Source of the DNA: Polytrichum commune
Taxonomy: Eukaryota; Streptophyta; Polytrichopsida; Polytrichales; Polytrichaceae
DNA length: 64,000 nt
Assembly: GCA_950295325.1 (NCBI GenBank)
Contig: OX485808.1
Location: 28,294,527-28,358,526 of the forward strand
Reading direction: 5' to 3'
A model generated the notes under the pieces. The model was not told where the DNA came from. It did not search any database and worked only from the letters and a program-made list of their open reading frames with translations. This document shows positions 46,490 through 57,300 of the stretch, in pieces. A program made the position numbers and the translations under genes. Each line of letters starts with the position of its first letter. Position 1 is the first letter of the stretch.

Positions 46490-47152
46490 CTAACCCATGA
46501 CTGTCAACTTGATTCTTTTGTTGCTGGCTCTCGTCTCCTCTCGGGTGTCTTCCCTGTGCCATTGCGTTGGGGCGGCCTCCATTAATTCTGACAACCCAAC
46601 ATTTAGAATGGGCGCAAAGTTCACAAGCGGACAATCTGGAATGATCTCCGATGTCGTGGTAGCCAAGTCTGGATGATGTTGTTGTGGTGTCACTTGTCGT
46701 TGTGTGACATGTTGTTGATCAACTTGATCCAACATAGAGCTTTGTTGTTGTGTCACTTGTTGTTGATCGACTTGATCCAACGTAAAGCTTTGTTGTTGTG
46801 TCACTTGTTGTTGATCGACTTGATCCAACGTAAAGCTTTGTTGTTGTGTCACTTGTTGTTGATCGACTTGATCCAATGTAAAGCTTTGTTGTTGTGTGGC
46901 ATGTTGTTGTGGTTTGGGGCGACAACATTTTTTCCACATTGCGCGGAGTTCTTCAGCGGTAAGGCAAGGAGGCATCCAGCTGCTGCAGCTAGGCTTTGGC
47001 TTTGATGCCAAAGCTAATTTGGCCTTGGCGATCAATGCAGTCATGTTTGGTGTTGGATCCTCTGGGATTTGGGTGGAGCTCCCCGAAAATTCACGATCCG
47101 GAACTCCATCGCACAAAACTTGGAGCTGAAGTGGCATTCGAAATCTCCCCAT
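46490..47152 (-). CDS. Q-rich repeat protein of unknown function, copy A (220 residues)
   Basis: I recognise no family. The protein starts MGRFRMPLQLQVL and has a Lys/Ala segment (about residues 39-53) and a CLTAEELRAMWKKCC segment (about 63-77). Four 16-residue repeats of the type QQQVTQQQSFTLDQVD follow (about 83-150), then a C-terminus ending in a basic NKRIKLTVMG. The basic end could be a nuclear signal and the Q-rich middle a disordered interaction region; both are inference. It faces the PDIL gene tail to tail. The duplicated ORF at 59040-59792 stays open over the whole length, differing by only a few substitutions and one in-frame codon. The reading frame is open upstream of the ATG, so a longer start or an upstream exon is possible. 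Confidence 0.5.
   Translation of the reverse strand: MGRFRMPLQLQVLCDGVPDREFSGSSTQIPEDPTPNMTALIAKAKLALASKPKPSCSSWMPPCLTAEELRAMWKKCCRPKPQQHATQQQSFTLDQVDQQQVTQQQSFTLDQVDQQQVTQQQSFTLDQVDQQQVTQQQSSMLDQVDQQHVTQRQVTPQQHHPDLATTTSEIIPDCPLVNFAPILNVGLSELMEAAPTQWHREDTREETRASNKRIKLTVMG
46729..46905. repeat. 48-bp coding minisatellite in the Q-rich ORF, copy A
   Basis: Units of 48 bp (ACTTGTTGTTGATCGACTTG, then ATCCAAcGTAAAGCTTTGTT in forward orientation) repeat about 3.5 times. The unit length is a multiple of three, so gain or loss of units keeps the frame. The same number of units occurs in copy B. Confidence 0.85.
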
Positions 47153-47299
47153 TTCTTCTTCGCCTTCGTATGACTTTGGCAGAGCAGTGTTGGGAAAAAA
47201 ATATGATCAGTTTATGTATGGTGACAACAAAAGTAATCACTTACAACAAATCAGTTGTTTTGTGTTTTTTCCTTTTAATCTCACCCTGTAGTTGGCCCT

Positions 47300-48360
47300 A
47301 GTAGGCACTTCAAGCTTAAGGCGATTATGATAATTGTGTAATCGCTAGGCTGGTTACACACACAAATGATCAATGACAGGAGTCGATGGGTTGAATGGAC
47401 CACAAAACTCAAGTGAGCACATTTATAGGGTGATCAGGGCTTTATACTTTTACTTTTGCAGAGGAGAAGTTAAAAGTAGAATGGAGACGTCATGGTCACA
47501 TTGGAAGGTTACAAACTATAAAGTAAAAGGGAAATTGTAACGAGATGATGGAAAAGTAAAAGTAAAAAAGAAAAAGAAAACGTAAAAAAAAAGGGTCCAG
47601 AAAACGTAAAAGTAAAATGTACAAGAAAGTAAAAGTAAAAGAAAGGGTAAAGTACACTAAATAGGATATTTAGTTTTTTATTATATTTGATGTTGTTACG
47701 GCCCTACCCTTCTCAAAACTAATTATCAATTTTTTGTAACAATTAGTGTTAGAAGATATGCTAGAAGATATGTTGGAATAATCCTTTTATCATGGTTACA
47801 TTTTTTTTCCCTTATACTTACTAACACTAAATTCAAACATGTAACTTAATTCCACATGTTATCCATAGTTGATATTTAGTGTTTGTGTTTACATTTAATG
47901 TTACTTACTTTCATAGGTTTATTGCTATTTAGTGTATGCGTTCGTATTTAGTGTATCAAACACTTAATATCCTATTTTAGTGTAGTGTTGTAAAGAGAGG
48001 AATAAATCTAACCTAGCCGATGGATGAAAACTAAGGAGTATAGACCATCACAGATTAGAATGGCATGCAACGCTACACTAAATATTGTATTTTATGTCAC
48101 ATGGTATTTTAGGGCATTGTGGTAAGTTTTTCTAATGACACTTCTTATAACTAATTTTACAACAATTGTCTTTCGGACTCACTTTTTGTTCAACCCCTTT
48201 TAGTTTGGTACATTTTGCATCCCAACAATTTTGTAATGAGCGTTCTCATGGACGATTAAAATTTGAATGAAAAATCATCCTGGGAGCTGGATTCTTCATA
48301 CCATGTGTAACTAACTTGAGTGTAAGAAGGGGTATTATTTGAGGCATTAGCGTACATAGT
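47300..48360. other. Non-coding, A/T-rich; part of unit A
   Basis: A purine-rich tract of AAAAGTAAAAG words lies at 47465-47650. Sequences of the type ACACTAAATAGGATATTTAG (about 47650) and ACACTAAATATTGTATTTTA (about 48074) are ends of a dispersed MITE-like family. The matching part of unit B is 59840-60875. No gene is seen. Confidence 0.5.
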
Positions 48361-48370
48361 ATACAATAAG

Positions 48371-49325
48371 GGCCGGGGATTCGTGGGACTCATGTATTCT
48401 CATTAGTGAGAGTTCATTCATCTTTACGGATGAGATGAATCACTTTAGACACTACCTCACGTTGTCGGCTCCTTGTCTCAAGGGTTTCAAAAATACCAAG
48501 TTTTAGTAGTTCTAAATGATCCTAGTCTAATCTAATACTTAAGGCAATAATACAAAGGGGGTTAGATAAAATAAAAATGCCTCATATAGAAACAAGTGGG
48601 TGCATCATGCGTTGCCAACCTATGATTACCATTCCGGTTATTTTTAATAAATTAATATGTATGGACATTAAATATCCCCTCACAAACTTTCGGGGGTGTC
48701 AAGTCCGGGCTAGGGCAACCCTCTAAAGAAATTTATGAACCCAATCGAAAAGTGTTGCCCATCCCGCCCAACTTCGAAAAAAACATTGCCCTTGCATTCT
48801 TGAAGGCCGCTTGACTACAAATCCCATATTGAGTGCACTTCACTTCAAGGTCTAAAATCCAATATACATGTGCACTTCCAATTAGTAAATAAGCAATTGA
48901 TTGGAATTTCATTCTGGAAGTGAAACCATCATTGAAGCACGTAATTAACTTGAAGGTCAAAAACATTACAAAATCCTCATTAACATCGAGGTTATAATTT
49001 TGTGACTTAAAACTATGTTTGTCATCCCAATGATAGATTAGTGCAAGTGTTCATAAAATGACAAAAATTTATCAATGAACATAGAATATAAAACATACAA
49101 CAAAACAATTATATAATAATAAATAAATTTTTAGGTAATATAATATGAGCTATAAATAAATGACATGTTATTTGGAATTAGACTTGTGGGACAACGTTAT
49201 GGATGGGGTATACTAAAAAAATCATAAGTTTTTGACTATAGCCTATCTGAAATATTGTAATGTTTTATCCTCATCAAATATTGTATTATCTTTAAAATCA
49301 CATGATATATATTAATTGTTTTCAA

Positions 49326-49398
<73 letters not shown>

Positions 49399-49862
49399 TA
49401 TTCTTGAATTTATTTTTGAGTTCACCAATTTACCATAAGTTGATATATATAATTTTGACATATTAAAAATGTTTGAGCAATCACACCCACGCAAAAAAAA
49501 TGAATTATGAACAAAAAAAATGTCTATGACAACACATCATTATTATATATTGCACACGTTGATATCTTGTGATATTTATCAAAATAACCATGTGGAAGTC
49601 AAAGCCACATCATGGCCTTGGAAACAACTTATGGGAGGTTAGAAAATAGGCTTAGAGCATCCAATGCCACATCGTTGCCTCTTGCCAACTAATTGATATT
49701 TACAAAATAGCTAGTAATTCACAATAGCTATGAGGGAGAAAATAGGTCTTACATGCCAACTTGGAGATGTTTCACTAAAGTAAGCTCCATCCGAGCTTCT
49801 TGATGAACTCATCCGATTTTTGTTACCGGATGACTTTACTTGAGTGCCACAAATCCCTGGCC
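48371..49862. mobile_element. Mutator-like element, 1,492 bp, with empty site in unit B
   Basis: The ends GGCCGGGGATTCGTGG and CCACAAATCCCTGGCC are inverted repeats differing at few positions. The flanks are perfect 9-bp duplications, TACAATAAG, at 48362-48370 and 49863-49871. Unit B has a single TACAATAAG at about 60869-60877 and no element, so this is a clean filled/empty pair. It is the compact relative of the composite element at 2891-11126. There is no transposase, so it is non-autonomous. Confidence 0.92.
49329..49397. repeat. Compound microsatellite (ATA)n(ATC)n inside the MULE
   Basis: About ten ATA units run into about fourteen ATC units. The related element at 2.9-11.1 kb has only a short version of this tract (about 6176-6205), so it expanded in this copy. 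Confidence 0.9.
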
Positions 49863-50308
49863 TACAATAAGGGAGAGGTATTGTTTTCTCCTAGTGTATA
49901 CACTTAGTAAAGCTATCAAAAATGTTGACGTAAAAGTAGATGTACAAACGGAGGCCCTAAGATTTAGAGAAAAACTAACAATAAATGTGCTAGTTTCATC
50001 CATTTCACATTTTCACTTTGTTCTATGAAACATCCAATTCGCAACATGAAATACCTTACTTGGTTATAAACGATATTCTCAATGGAAAACAAGAAAAAGT
50101 AAATATCTAGCCCACCATGTAACTCCAAATGGTAACCCACGCTACTTAGACAAATCGTTGTACATCCCAAAGATAGACTTTGGTGTTATCAAACAATAAT
50201 AATATGTGCCCCTTTTTCATGTACTAAGAAGATACTATACATATAGTAATCACGTGAGATTTGACTTTTTCCGACTTTGAAGTTTTGGCATGAATATTGT
50301 AAAGGCGG

Positions 50309-50533
50309 TCAAAGTCCGAAGGTTTGGTGGGTCTCACGCATATCGGCCCACTTGGGTGACATGAAGTTTGGATTGAGAAGATCATCCACTAACTCTTTAA
50401 GTGAAATAAAATAGCATGGTACTTGATGCCTCAAACATGCAATGATGTGGGTGACGTTTACTTCTTTCAAATTCACATCCGAATCTTGTGTGAGCACTAA
50501 TTTAAGGAACGCTTTCGTCATTCGGGCCCACAA
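50309..50533 (-). CDS. Unidentified reverse-strand reading frame, conserved in unit B
   Basis: This 74-codon frame encodes MWARMTKAFLKLVLTQ and continues through a CLRHQVPCYFISLKELVDDLLNP stretch of ordinary protein composition. In unit B (61223-61531) the first 65 or so residues are nearly identical, but a small deletion changes the frame near the end. I recognise no family and see no splice sites, so it may be a fragment of an old element that was duplicated with the rest. Confidence 0.25.
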   Translation of the reverse strand: MWARMTKAFLKLVLTQDSDVNLKEVNVTHIIACLRHQVPCYFISLKELVDDLLNPNFMSPKWADMRETHQTFGL

Positions 50534-50759
50534 TACAAGAGAGTTTCATGGGTCACGGCGCTCAATGCAACCTAAGGTAACTTGTGTGGGTGTTAAGTGG
50601 CTCGTTTTTCATGTTTCCCAAACTCTATCAATCAAATTTACGGAACGTAACTTGTGGTGAATCAACAAAATTGTGACGAAGCATCATCAAAAATTGTATT
50701 AAAAATTAGATTTCCCTTGATGTAGTTATGATTATCAGATGTGAGTGTGTGTTGATTCT

Positions 50760-52045
50760 TGAAATGAATACCCAAGTCCTCCAACTGTGTTGACTGTTGA
50801 ATTCTGATGGGTTAGAATTTTTGAACATGTAGTCCAATATGTTTTTAACGTGCGTCTTGTTGCATTCTATTCTTAGACCTAATGTAACCTAACCATGCAC
50901 CTCTTGAATAAAGGTATCCGTTTAATGTACTTAACCAAAAAAAGTTCGGTTACCTCAAGGGGTTTTAAGAGATATCTTAGTTGGGGCACATTTCTGTGAC
51001 ATACACTAGACTTTCCTATTAGTGTGGGTGGATACTATTTTGTCTAATTAGTGTGGGTTACCATTTGGACTTACATGTGGCTATAACTTTTCACCAACAT
51101 TAACGCCTTTTTTATCAGTTAAGTTATATCACGTTCTTCGGTGTGCATACTGATTACTTTACTTATGTTATTTGGGTACGAAATAGGATATTTAGTGTCA
51201 CATGGTTTTTTTATTTCACGATGGTTACGTTGTGGATGACACTTTTATATATAGATGAACAAATGTTGTCATGGATGATGGATGAGTTCATCCATTGGCC
51301 AAAACTTTACTTTCTCTTGTCAGCAATCTGTGATGAATATTGTCATGGACCATTGAAATTTGGATAAAAAAATTACTTTGTAAATGACAGTAATTGCAAC
51401 ACTGAAAATCTATGATCCCCAAAACATTGACAAGGATCAATAAATAATGTCAAGTTAATATTTAGTGGCCCACACCAATTATAAACTAGAGATTTGACAT
51501 GAATAGAATTATTGTGGGTTTTATGAACATATTGCCACGTACACTAATAGGAAAAATAAGTATGTATGGAGGCTATCAAAATAATTATGTTGAGATCATG
51601 AACCATGATAGCAATTGTTTTCCACTCCATAACAATATTCAACATGAGGGTGTTGCGTCCATGGGCTAGGAAATTTTGGAGCAAAATGTCCCTTATTATA
51701 TTGAGCCACTCATACAAAATGAGATGTTTTCAACCCTAGTATCATTCATATTGCAACAGTAAAATGACCGTTGGGCTTGCCTATTGATATATTGTCATTT
51801 TTGTTTACTCTTGAGACACTCATACAAAATGAAAGGTTTTCAACCCTAGTATCATTCATATTGCAACAGCAAAACGACCATTGGGCCGACATTTGGGCTT
51901 GTCCTACTAGTAGGATTGCATGTTAAGTTTCTTTTAAACAATTATCTGCAACCTAGGACGGGGCACTTGCTTGCCACATCCGCAAACCAAGGTGTAAAAC
52001 TATGGCTTACGGTGTCTTATTAGGCCTAACCTTCCCTTCTCCTCT
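50760..52045. other. Block present in unit A only; contains a 120-bp tandem duplication
   Basis: Between GTGTTGATTCTT and AAAGGGTGCATAGG unit A has about 1.29 kb that unit B lacks; B has only about nine unrelated bases there (61760-61768). Inside, CACTCATACAAAATGA and the following 70 bp occur twice, 120 bp apart (51701 and 51821). 51180-51490 is a copy of the dispersed repeat also seen at 16.7-17.0 and 35.8 kb. No gene is seen. Confidence 0.7.
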
Positions 52046-52378
52046 TTCATAAAGGGTGCATAGGAGGCATGCTTAGTTATGTAGTGCCTTTCATGGTAGA
52101 TTTCATCCTAATTTTAAAGAGCTGTAATTTAACTTCTCTATAATTACACTAGCTGCATGTTTGTTATGTACACATTGTCATTCCACTTTGTCACCTATGG
52201 CAAGATGTAAAAACGGACATAAAATTATCTTCATATCGATTTATGCCCATCCCACATTGAGTGTTCCCACACTATTTTTCCACCCTTTCTAATAAGATAA
52301 CTTTATGTGCATTGATTTTGGTAATTGATGTGGGTTTATGCATTGTATGATTTATTATGGGCAACTTATAGTGCCGCC

Positions 52379-52728
52379 CATAGTCCGCCAAGAGCCTAAG
52401 GCTAGTGTAAATGCAGCCTACAAAATTTGTGACTTGGCCTATAAAATTTTGAAAGCGTAGGACAAAGAGCCTATGGACAATTTAAAAACATAGGATATCA
52501 ACCTATGTGATAAAAAACATGTAGGAAATTTTGCCTACAAAGTTTTTAAAAGAGAGGATTTTAGCCATTCATCCTTCTTCAAATTGGGAAATTAGTTGAC
52601 CTAAGTACATATCTTTAGGTTAATACTCGGGGCTCTTGGGTGGCACATAGACGGATATCAATAATAGCCCTAACTCCCTTCCCGCTAATCTTTACAAATA
52701 CCATTCATCACAACTCCTCTCTCATCAG

Positions 52729-52764
<36 letters not shown>

Positions 52765-53440
52765 AAACTGAAATTTCCTAACCTACTAACGCTTGCCGTC
52801 ATTGCAAGATGCCAATGTGTTAGTACTGCTACTTGTGAGAGAGCTTTCTCTGTGCAAAATAACATCAAGCAGAAGAAAAGGAATCGAATGACAACAACAC
52901 ACTTGGATAGTGTGATGCGGGTGGCGATTGAAGGATCAACCAAAAATTTTGAGTTTATTTTGGAGGAAGCTATATCTTTGTGGAAGGATTCAAGAAAGTT
53001 TCAATTCTTGTTTACTAATCCTGAGAAATATCTTGCAGGAAGAGTAGAGGTTGAATTAGAAGATGGTGAGGACTTTCACCCTTAAACTCATTTGAATTTT
53101 AGCAACCTTTCATTATAATCAACTCTATAAAAAAGAGTTGGTTAATCCTTGGCCTTCAAACGTGGTGAAGGGCTTAGCCAGGTCCAATTCCTGCCAAGGA
53201 TACCACTTAGTACTCAAATTTTGAATTTAAAGCCTACAACATTTAAAGATATGAAGGATTTTAACCTACTAAAAATTAGTTTTGAAGGCAATTGGCGGGT
53301 AACTTAAAAACTCAAAAGGTTTTCAACTTACACAAATTTGATATTGTAGGATGCAACCTATGCCATGAGGGAAATAGCCTATGCCCTTTTAAAGAGGTAG
53401 GCAATTAACCTCAATAACTTCAAAAACTTTTCGGACACTG
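52379..53440. mobile_element. hAT element remnant, 1,062 bp, with empty site in unit B
   Basis: The ends are CATAGTCCGCCAAGAG and CTTTTCGGACACTG, which pair as short imperfect inverted repeats. The flanking 8-bp duplication is GTGCCGCC (52371-52378 and 53441-53448). Unit B has one undisturbed site, reading GTGCGGCC, near 62427. An 8-bp duplication and the transposase fragment inside both point to hAT. Confidence 0.88.
52762..53085 (+). pseudogene. hAT transposase C-terminal dimerisation fragment (107 codons)
   Basis: The frame reads FPNLLTLAVIARCQCVSTA, then TCERAFSVQNNIKQKKRNRM. This is the conserved hAT C-terminal dimerisation signature (Pro-rich start, Ser-Thr-Ala-x-Cys-Glu-Arg-x-Phe-Ser, then a basic Arg-Asn-Arg stretch and a helix around LDSVMRVAIEG). 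The zinc finger and catalytic core are absent because the element has lost most of its transposase. The ATG shown is only the first in frame, just after a (CT)n tract (52729-52760). It is a remnant that cannot act as a transposase on its own. Confidence 0.85.
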
Positions 53441-53485
53441 GTGCCGCCCACATGCAACATCATGCAACTAACTAACTAACTATAT

Positions 53486-53945
53486 ATATAGAGAGAGAGT
53501 CCTTGAGGACCCACATATTCAGTTAAAGTCAATAATTATCAATTTTGTCAATCATGAGGGATCATCCTTGGGGTCATGGCATAAGGGTATCGCATATGCT
53601 CATTGAAAATCAATTCCCTCCAAAACTTGACTTTCTAGGGTTTTGTAGGACAATGCCACATGCTCGTCTCACCCACATAGGCCAAATGTTCTCCAATGGA
53701 AGGGGGAATTATTGCATGCAAGCATACCTCTCATCCACCCAACATAAAAACTTCACCCCTTATAGGCATGTCGTTGAATCATCTCAAATGACTCGGGTTA
53801 GACAAATAGAGGTGTTTTGAAGCATATTATGGTGTTAAACCAACTAGAATAAAATTAACATCCATATTGCATTCAATTTCAAGGCTCGTTATGTTGGATG
53901 AATGAAAGGTACACTTGTATGTAATAATTTCCAATTTGCTAATTT
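53486..53945. repeat. Dispersed repeat at the end of duplication unit A
   Basis: It begins after TATATATAGAGAGAGAG and ends CAATTTGCTAATT. Its counterpart in unit B is 63500-63950, and a diverged third copy is at 37776-37990. The 91-codon frame within (53545-53820) is not a known protein. Its right edge coincides with the duplication junction. Confidence 0.75.
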
Positions 53946-54311
53946 CCCCCACAATGAGTAGATGTACATAGTCTTCAGTTTTCTAGCACTGTGGATGGCA
54001 GTTTTGAGACCTGGGAGTTCATTGCTTCTATTGGCCTTGTCCTCTGTATCAGGATGTGCCTGGAGGCAATTCTTATTCTGTCATAATCAGATATCTCAGA
54101 ATTGTGTCTCATGGGAGAGCCGATGTTTAATCTCTTTGTAACTTTGTACCTCCACCTCCAGTGCAGCACAAGTAACTTGTATTAATGTTCCTAATCTCAA
54201 TTCGGGGGGAGTTGTAATAGCTTGTGTGAATTTTTGGCGACTGTCACTTCTCCACTATGCCATGATGCAAAGCTGATCTTGGGGAATGTGGTTTGATATT
54301 CTTGACTGCAG

Positions 54312-57300
54312 CTTTCCAGCCTTATCCTGCGAATTTGCTTCAGTGGATGTCAGTGATGTCTTAGGCACAGTAAGTTCGCTCTCTCTAGCTGTGGATGCGC
54401 AGTCCACTTTCAATTATAATGCTGTGGGCAAATATATGGTTGTAATGAATCTTTGTTCAAGAATCTTAGCTGCAGATCAGTGGCACCTGCTGTACTGTTA
54501 ATTTTTTAAAAGTGTTCCATTAGTGTGTTTATGTCACTGGACCTCCCTTTGTAGATAATTGCGATATTTATGATTTAACTCCTTCACTAACAAAGAGATG
54601 GAAAGAGAACAATAAATTTATGTGTTGTAGAAGTCTAGAGGTGGGCTCTCTGCAGAGGATTCGAGTTATGTGAGGATTCCTTACAGCTTGTTGGGATCTT
54701 GTTTTATGGATTTTATTTGACAAGAACACTTGATGACTTTTGGCGTTCCACCAAATTTGTGCAGCATAGATTTAACTTGACAAAAACGGTTCGCAAGTTT
54801 CCAATTGACCCACGTCTACGACGGATAGGGCATGAAGTCCACTCGGGGCCTGTTCCAAACCCCAAGAGTCATGGAGATGCGGAGAGTGATGAGGACATAT
54901 TTGAGCATCTTGGAGAGGGTGCAGTTGAGCTCACCAGGAACAATTTTGACCTTTATGCACACCAGTAAGATTTGTCAAACTTCTTGTAACGTCAATTGTT
55001 CCTACTCTTGTCTTCTTCTAAGTTCTTTGATTTTGAACTTCTTTGGTGCTTTGTGATGGTTTCTTGAAGTGTTGAATGAGTTGCCTATCATATTGAGCAA
55101 TGGATTTGGCATTGCAAGTTGAAGTGTTTCACAAAGTGTTCAGAAAGAATTTGTGCGGTTTGTGTAATTTCTGCAGGTTCCCTGTGTTGGTGGTCAACTT
55201 CTATGCCCCTTGGTGTGCTTGGTGCAACAGATTGGTGAGTAATATGTCTTTAACCTTTGCATTAAAATGGTGCATGATAACTGATTCCTTAGAAGTATGA
55301 TGAGATGCCACAATTTGTGCACTTAAAAGTTAATTGCAGCTTTCAGGCAATCAACTTTGTGGCAATTATCAGCCAAGAATGTATGTATATATCATTTTTG
55401 GAGATAGTTATGATTTAAACCCACATATGGTTCTGTGCCTGTTGAAGTCATCCAAAATCTGAAAGTATGGTACTGATGCTTGTTATTAAGTCTTACTCTG
55501 AAGCTGTGTTCTTAATATGTTAGAGAAGGTTATCTGCAAAACCAGGCTATCAACCAAGTTCTAACAAGTTCTTTTGCTCTGCCCTGGACAGAAACCTTCA
55601 TGGGAGAAAGCAGCAAAGATCATGGCAGAGAGGTGGGTTTTATGCTGCACTTAGCATGTACCTGAGGTGACAAAGACCAGCATGTTGTTACACAAGGAAT
55701 GACGGCATCCAATTTTTCTGTTGGTCTGTGTCAATAACTTCGCTCCTAACTTGGCTAAGTTTGATTGTTTGGAATTGGGTTTTATGCTTTCAGATATAAC
55801 CCTGAGACAGATGGAAGGATTTTACTTGCCAAGATTGATTGCACCCAGCATCAAGATTTGTGTAGAGCGTAAGTTCCTGTTTGTGGGGCTGTATTCCCTC
55901 CAAGTACTTTTTCAAGGTTTTTGCTTAACAGTGTCTTGCTTTTTTTTGTTCAAGAATAGTTGAGGATCTTGATCATCTGAGTGGTGCTCATGTATGCCTT
56001 AGATGGTAAGTGGGTTAGTAGATTGAAGCTTTTCAAGGATATCAAGGTCCCCAAGAAGATCAAGTCTGGTTGATATATTTAACGTTGCCGGCTACACACA
56101 TTGGTAATGGTTTGAGATGCATGAACAGCTTGCCATGACTTGATGACGGATAATATTGTTGGTTGCAGACACCACATTCAGGGCTATCCTTCCATTCGAA
56201 TTTTCCGTAAGGGACATGATGTGAGGTGCGTGTAGTGCCTTCGACCTACAACGACACCTCAGATCAGAAGTATATGATTTGTTATTGATAAGTTGTTCTT
56301 GGCTTACTCTGTGAAAGTGATTTATTTGATTATCTCCTATCCATTTGATGAGGCCACTTAATTTTCATTACATTCGAGTGAAATGTATCATGATCATGCT
56401 AATTGCTGTCATTTGTTTGTCATCCATGCTGGCACCGGCATCTTTTATCTACTTATCGTCTGCAAATTCTGTGTGGTGAATACATGGTGGCTTGACATTT
56501 CCAACATCAGAGCGTAAATCGAAGATTGAAATGTCTTTTGTGAACTTCGTACTTTGTGTCTTTATTTGAAGCAATTCCCAGTTATTGCCTCAACAATAGT
56601 TAATGAGTTTTCAGATGATGGACTTTTTTGACAATGTTGACACTAATTTCAACTGCTATACAGTGAAGAGCATGGGCAGCATGACCATGAGTCCTACTAT
56701 GGAGAGCGAGATACCGATTCCTAGTTAGTGTGAGTTCAGCCTCTATTTGGGTCTTGTATCTCTGTATTTTATGGGTATCAGCTTTCTGATATTTTAGCTC
56801 AAAGATTTTTGGTTTGGACATATGATTGTGATGTACATTAACTGTGTTTCAGAACTGATCCTTTTATCCTGAGTAAGAAAGGCCTCTAGTACCTCCTAAA
56901 AGTTTGTTGTGCTACTGCAGTTCATGGAAGGTTTCATTCCTCCTCCAGTGGTGGATGGAAGATTTCAACTCAAAGATAAATCCAACAATGCAGAGGGTCC
57001 AAACTCAAACGTGAAGCGCCCTGCACCCAAAGCTGGAGGCTGCAGAGTTGAAGGATTTGTCAGGGTCAAGAAGGTACATTCTGTGTGATGGTATTAATTT
57101 AACTTGAATAACCAGTCGTTTCCCTTTTTCGGTGTTTTGTTTTGTTTTCTATTTGGTTAAGGTTCCTGACCTTGTTGCTGAGGTTCCATCCCCAATGTTT
57201 CTGGAAACTCAAACTTCCAAGAAAGTGGAGAGTCCATGAAGACTTGCTATATAAGAATTACATTTCCTCCAGAGGTATTAATGGCAGTGGATATTGCAGG

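Larger units (their letters stand above)
41252..53950. repeat. Tandem segmental duplication, unit A (12.7 kb)
   Basis: The unit runs from ACAATGAGTAGATG in intron 3 of the PDIL gene to the end of a dispersed repeat (CAATTTGCTAATTTCCCCC). Unit B starts directly after it at 53951 with the same ACAATGAGTAGATG. The units are collinear throughout apart from insertions and deletions. Unit A carries the functional gene's exons 4-15, a Q-rich reverse ORF, a MULE, a hAT element and a block absent from B. Confidence 0.9.

Noticed and set aside
46673-47301. Forward-strand open frames opposite the Q-rich ORF
   Set aside because: They are antisense shadows; the 48-bp repeat is open in several frames because its length is a multiple of three. 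The reverse frame is longest and keeps its full length in both units.
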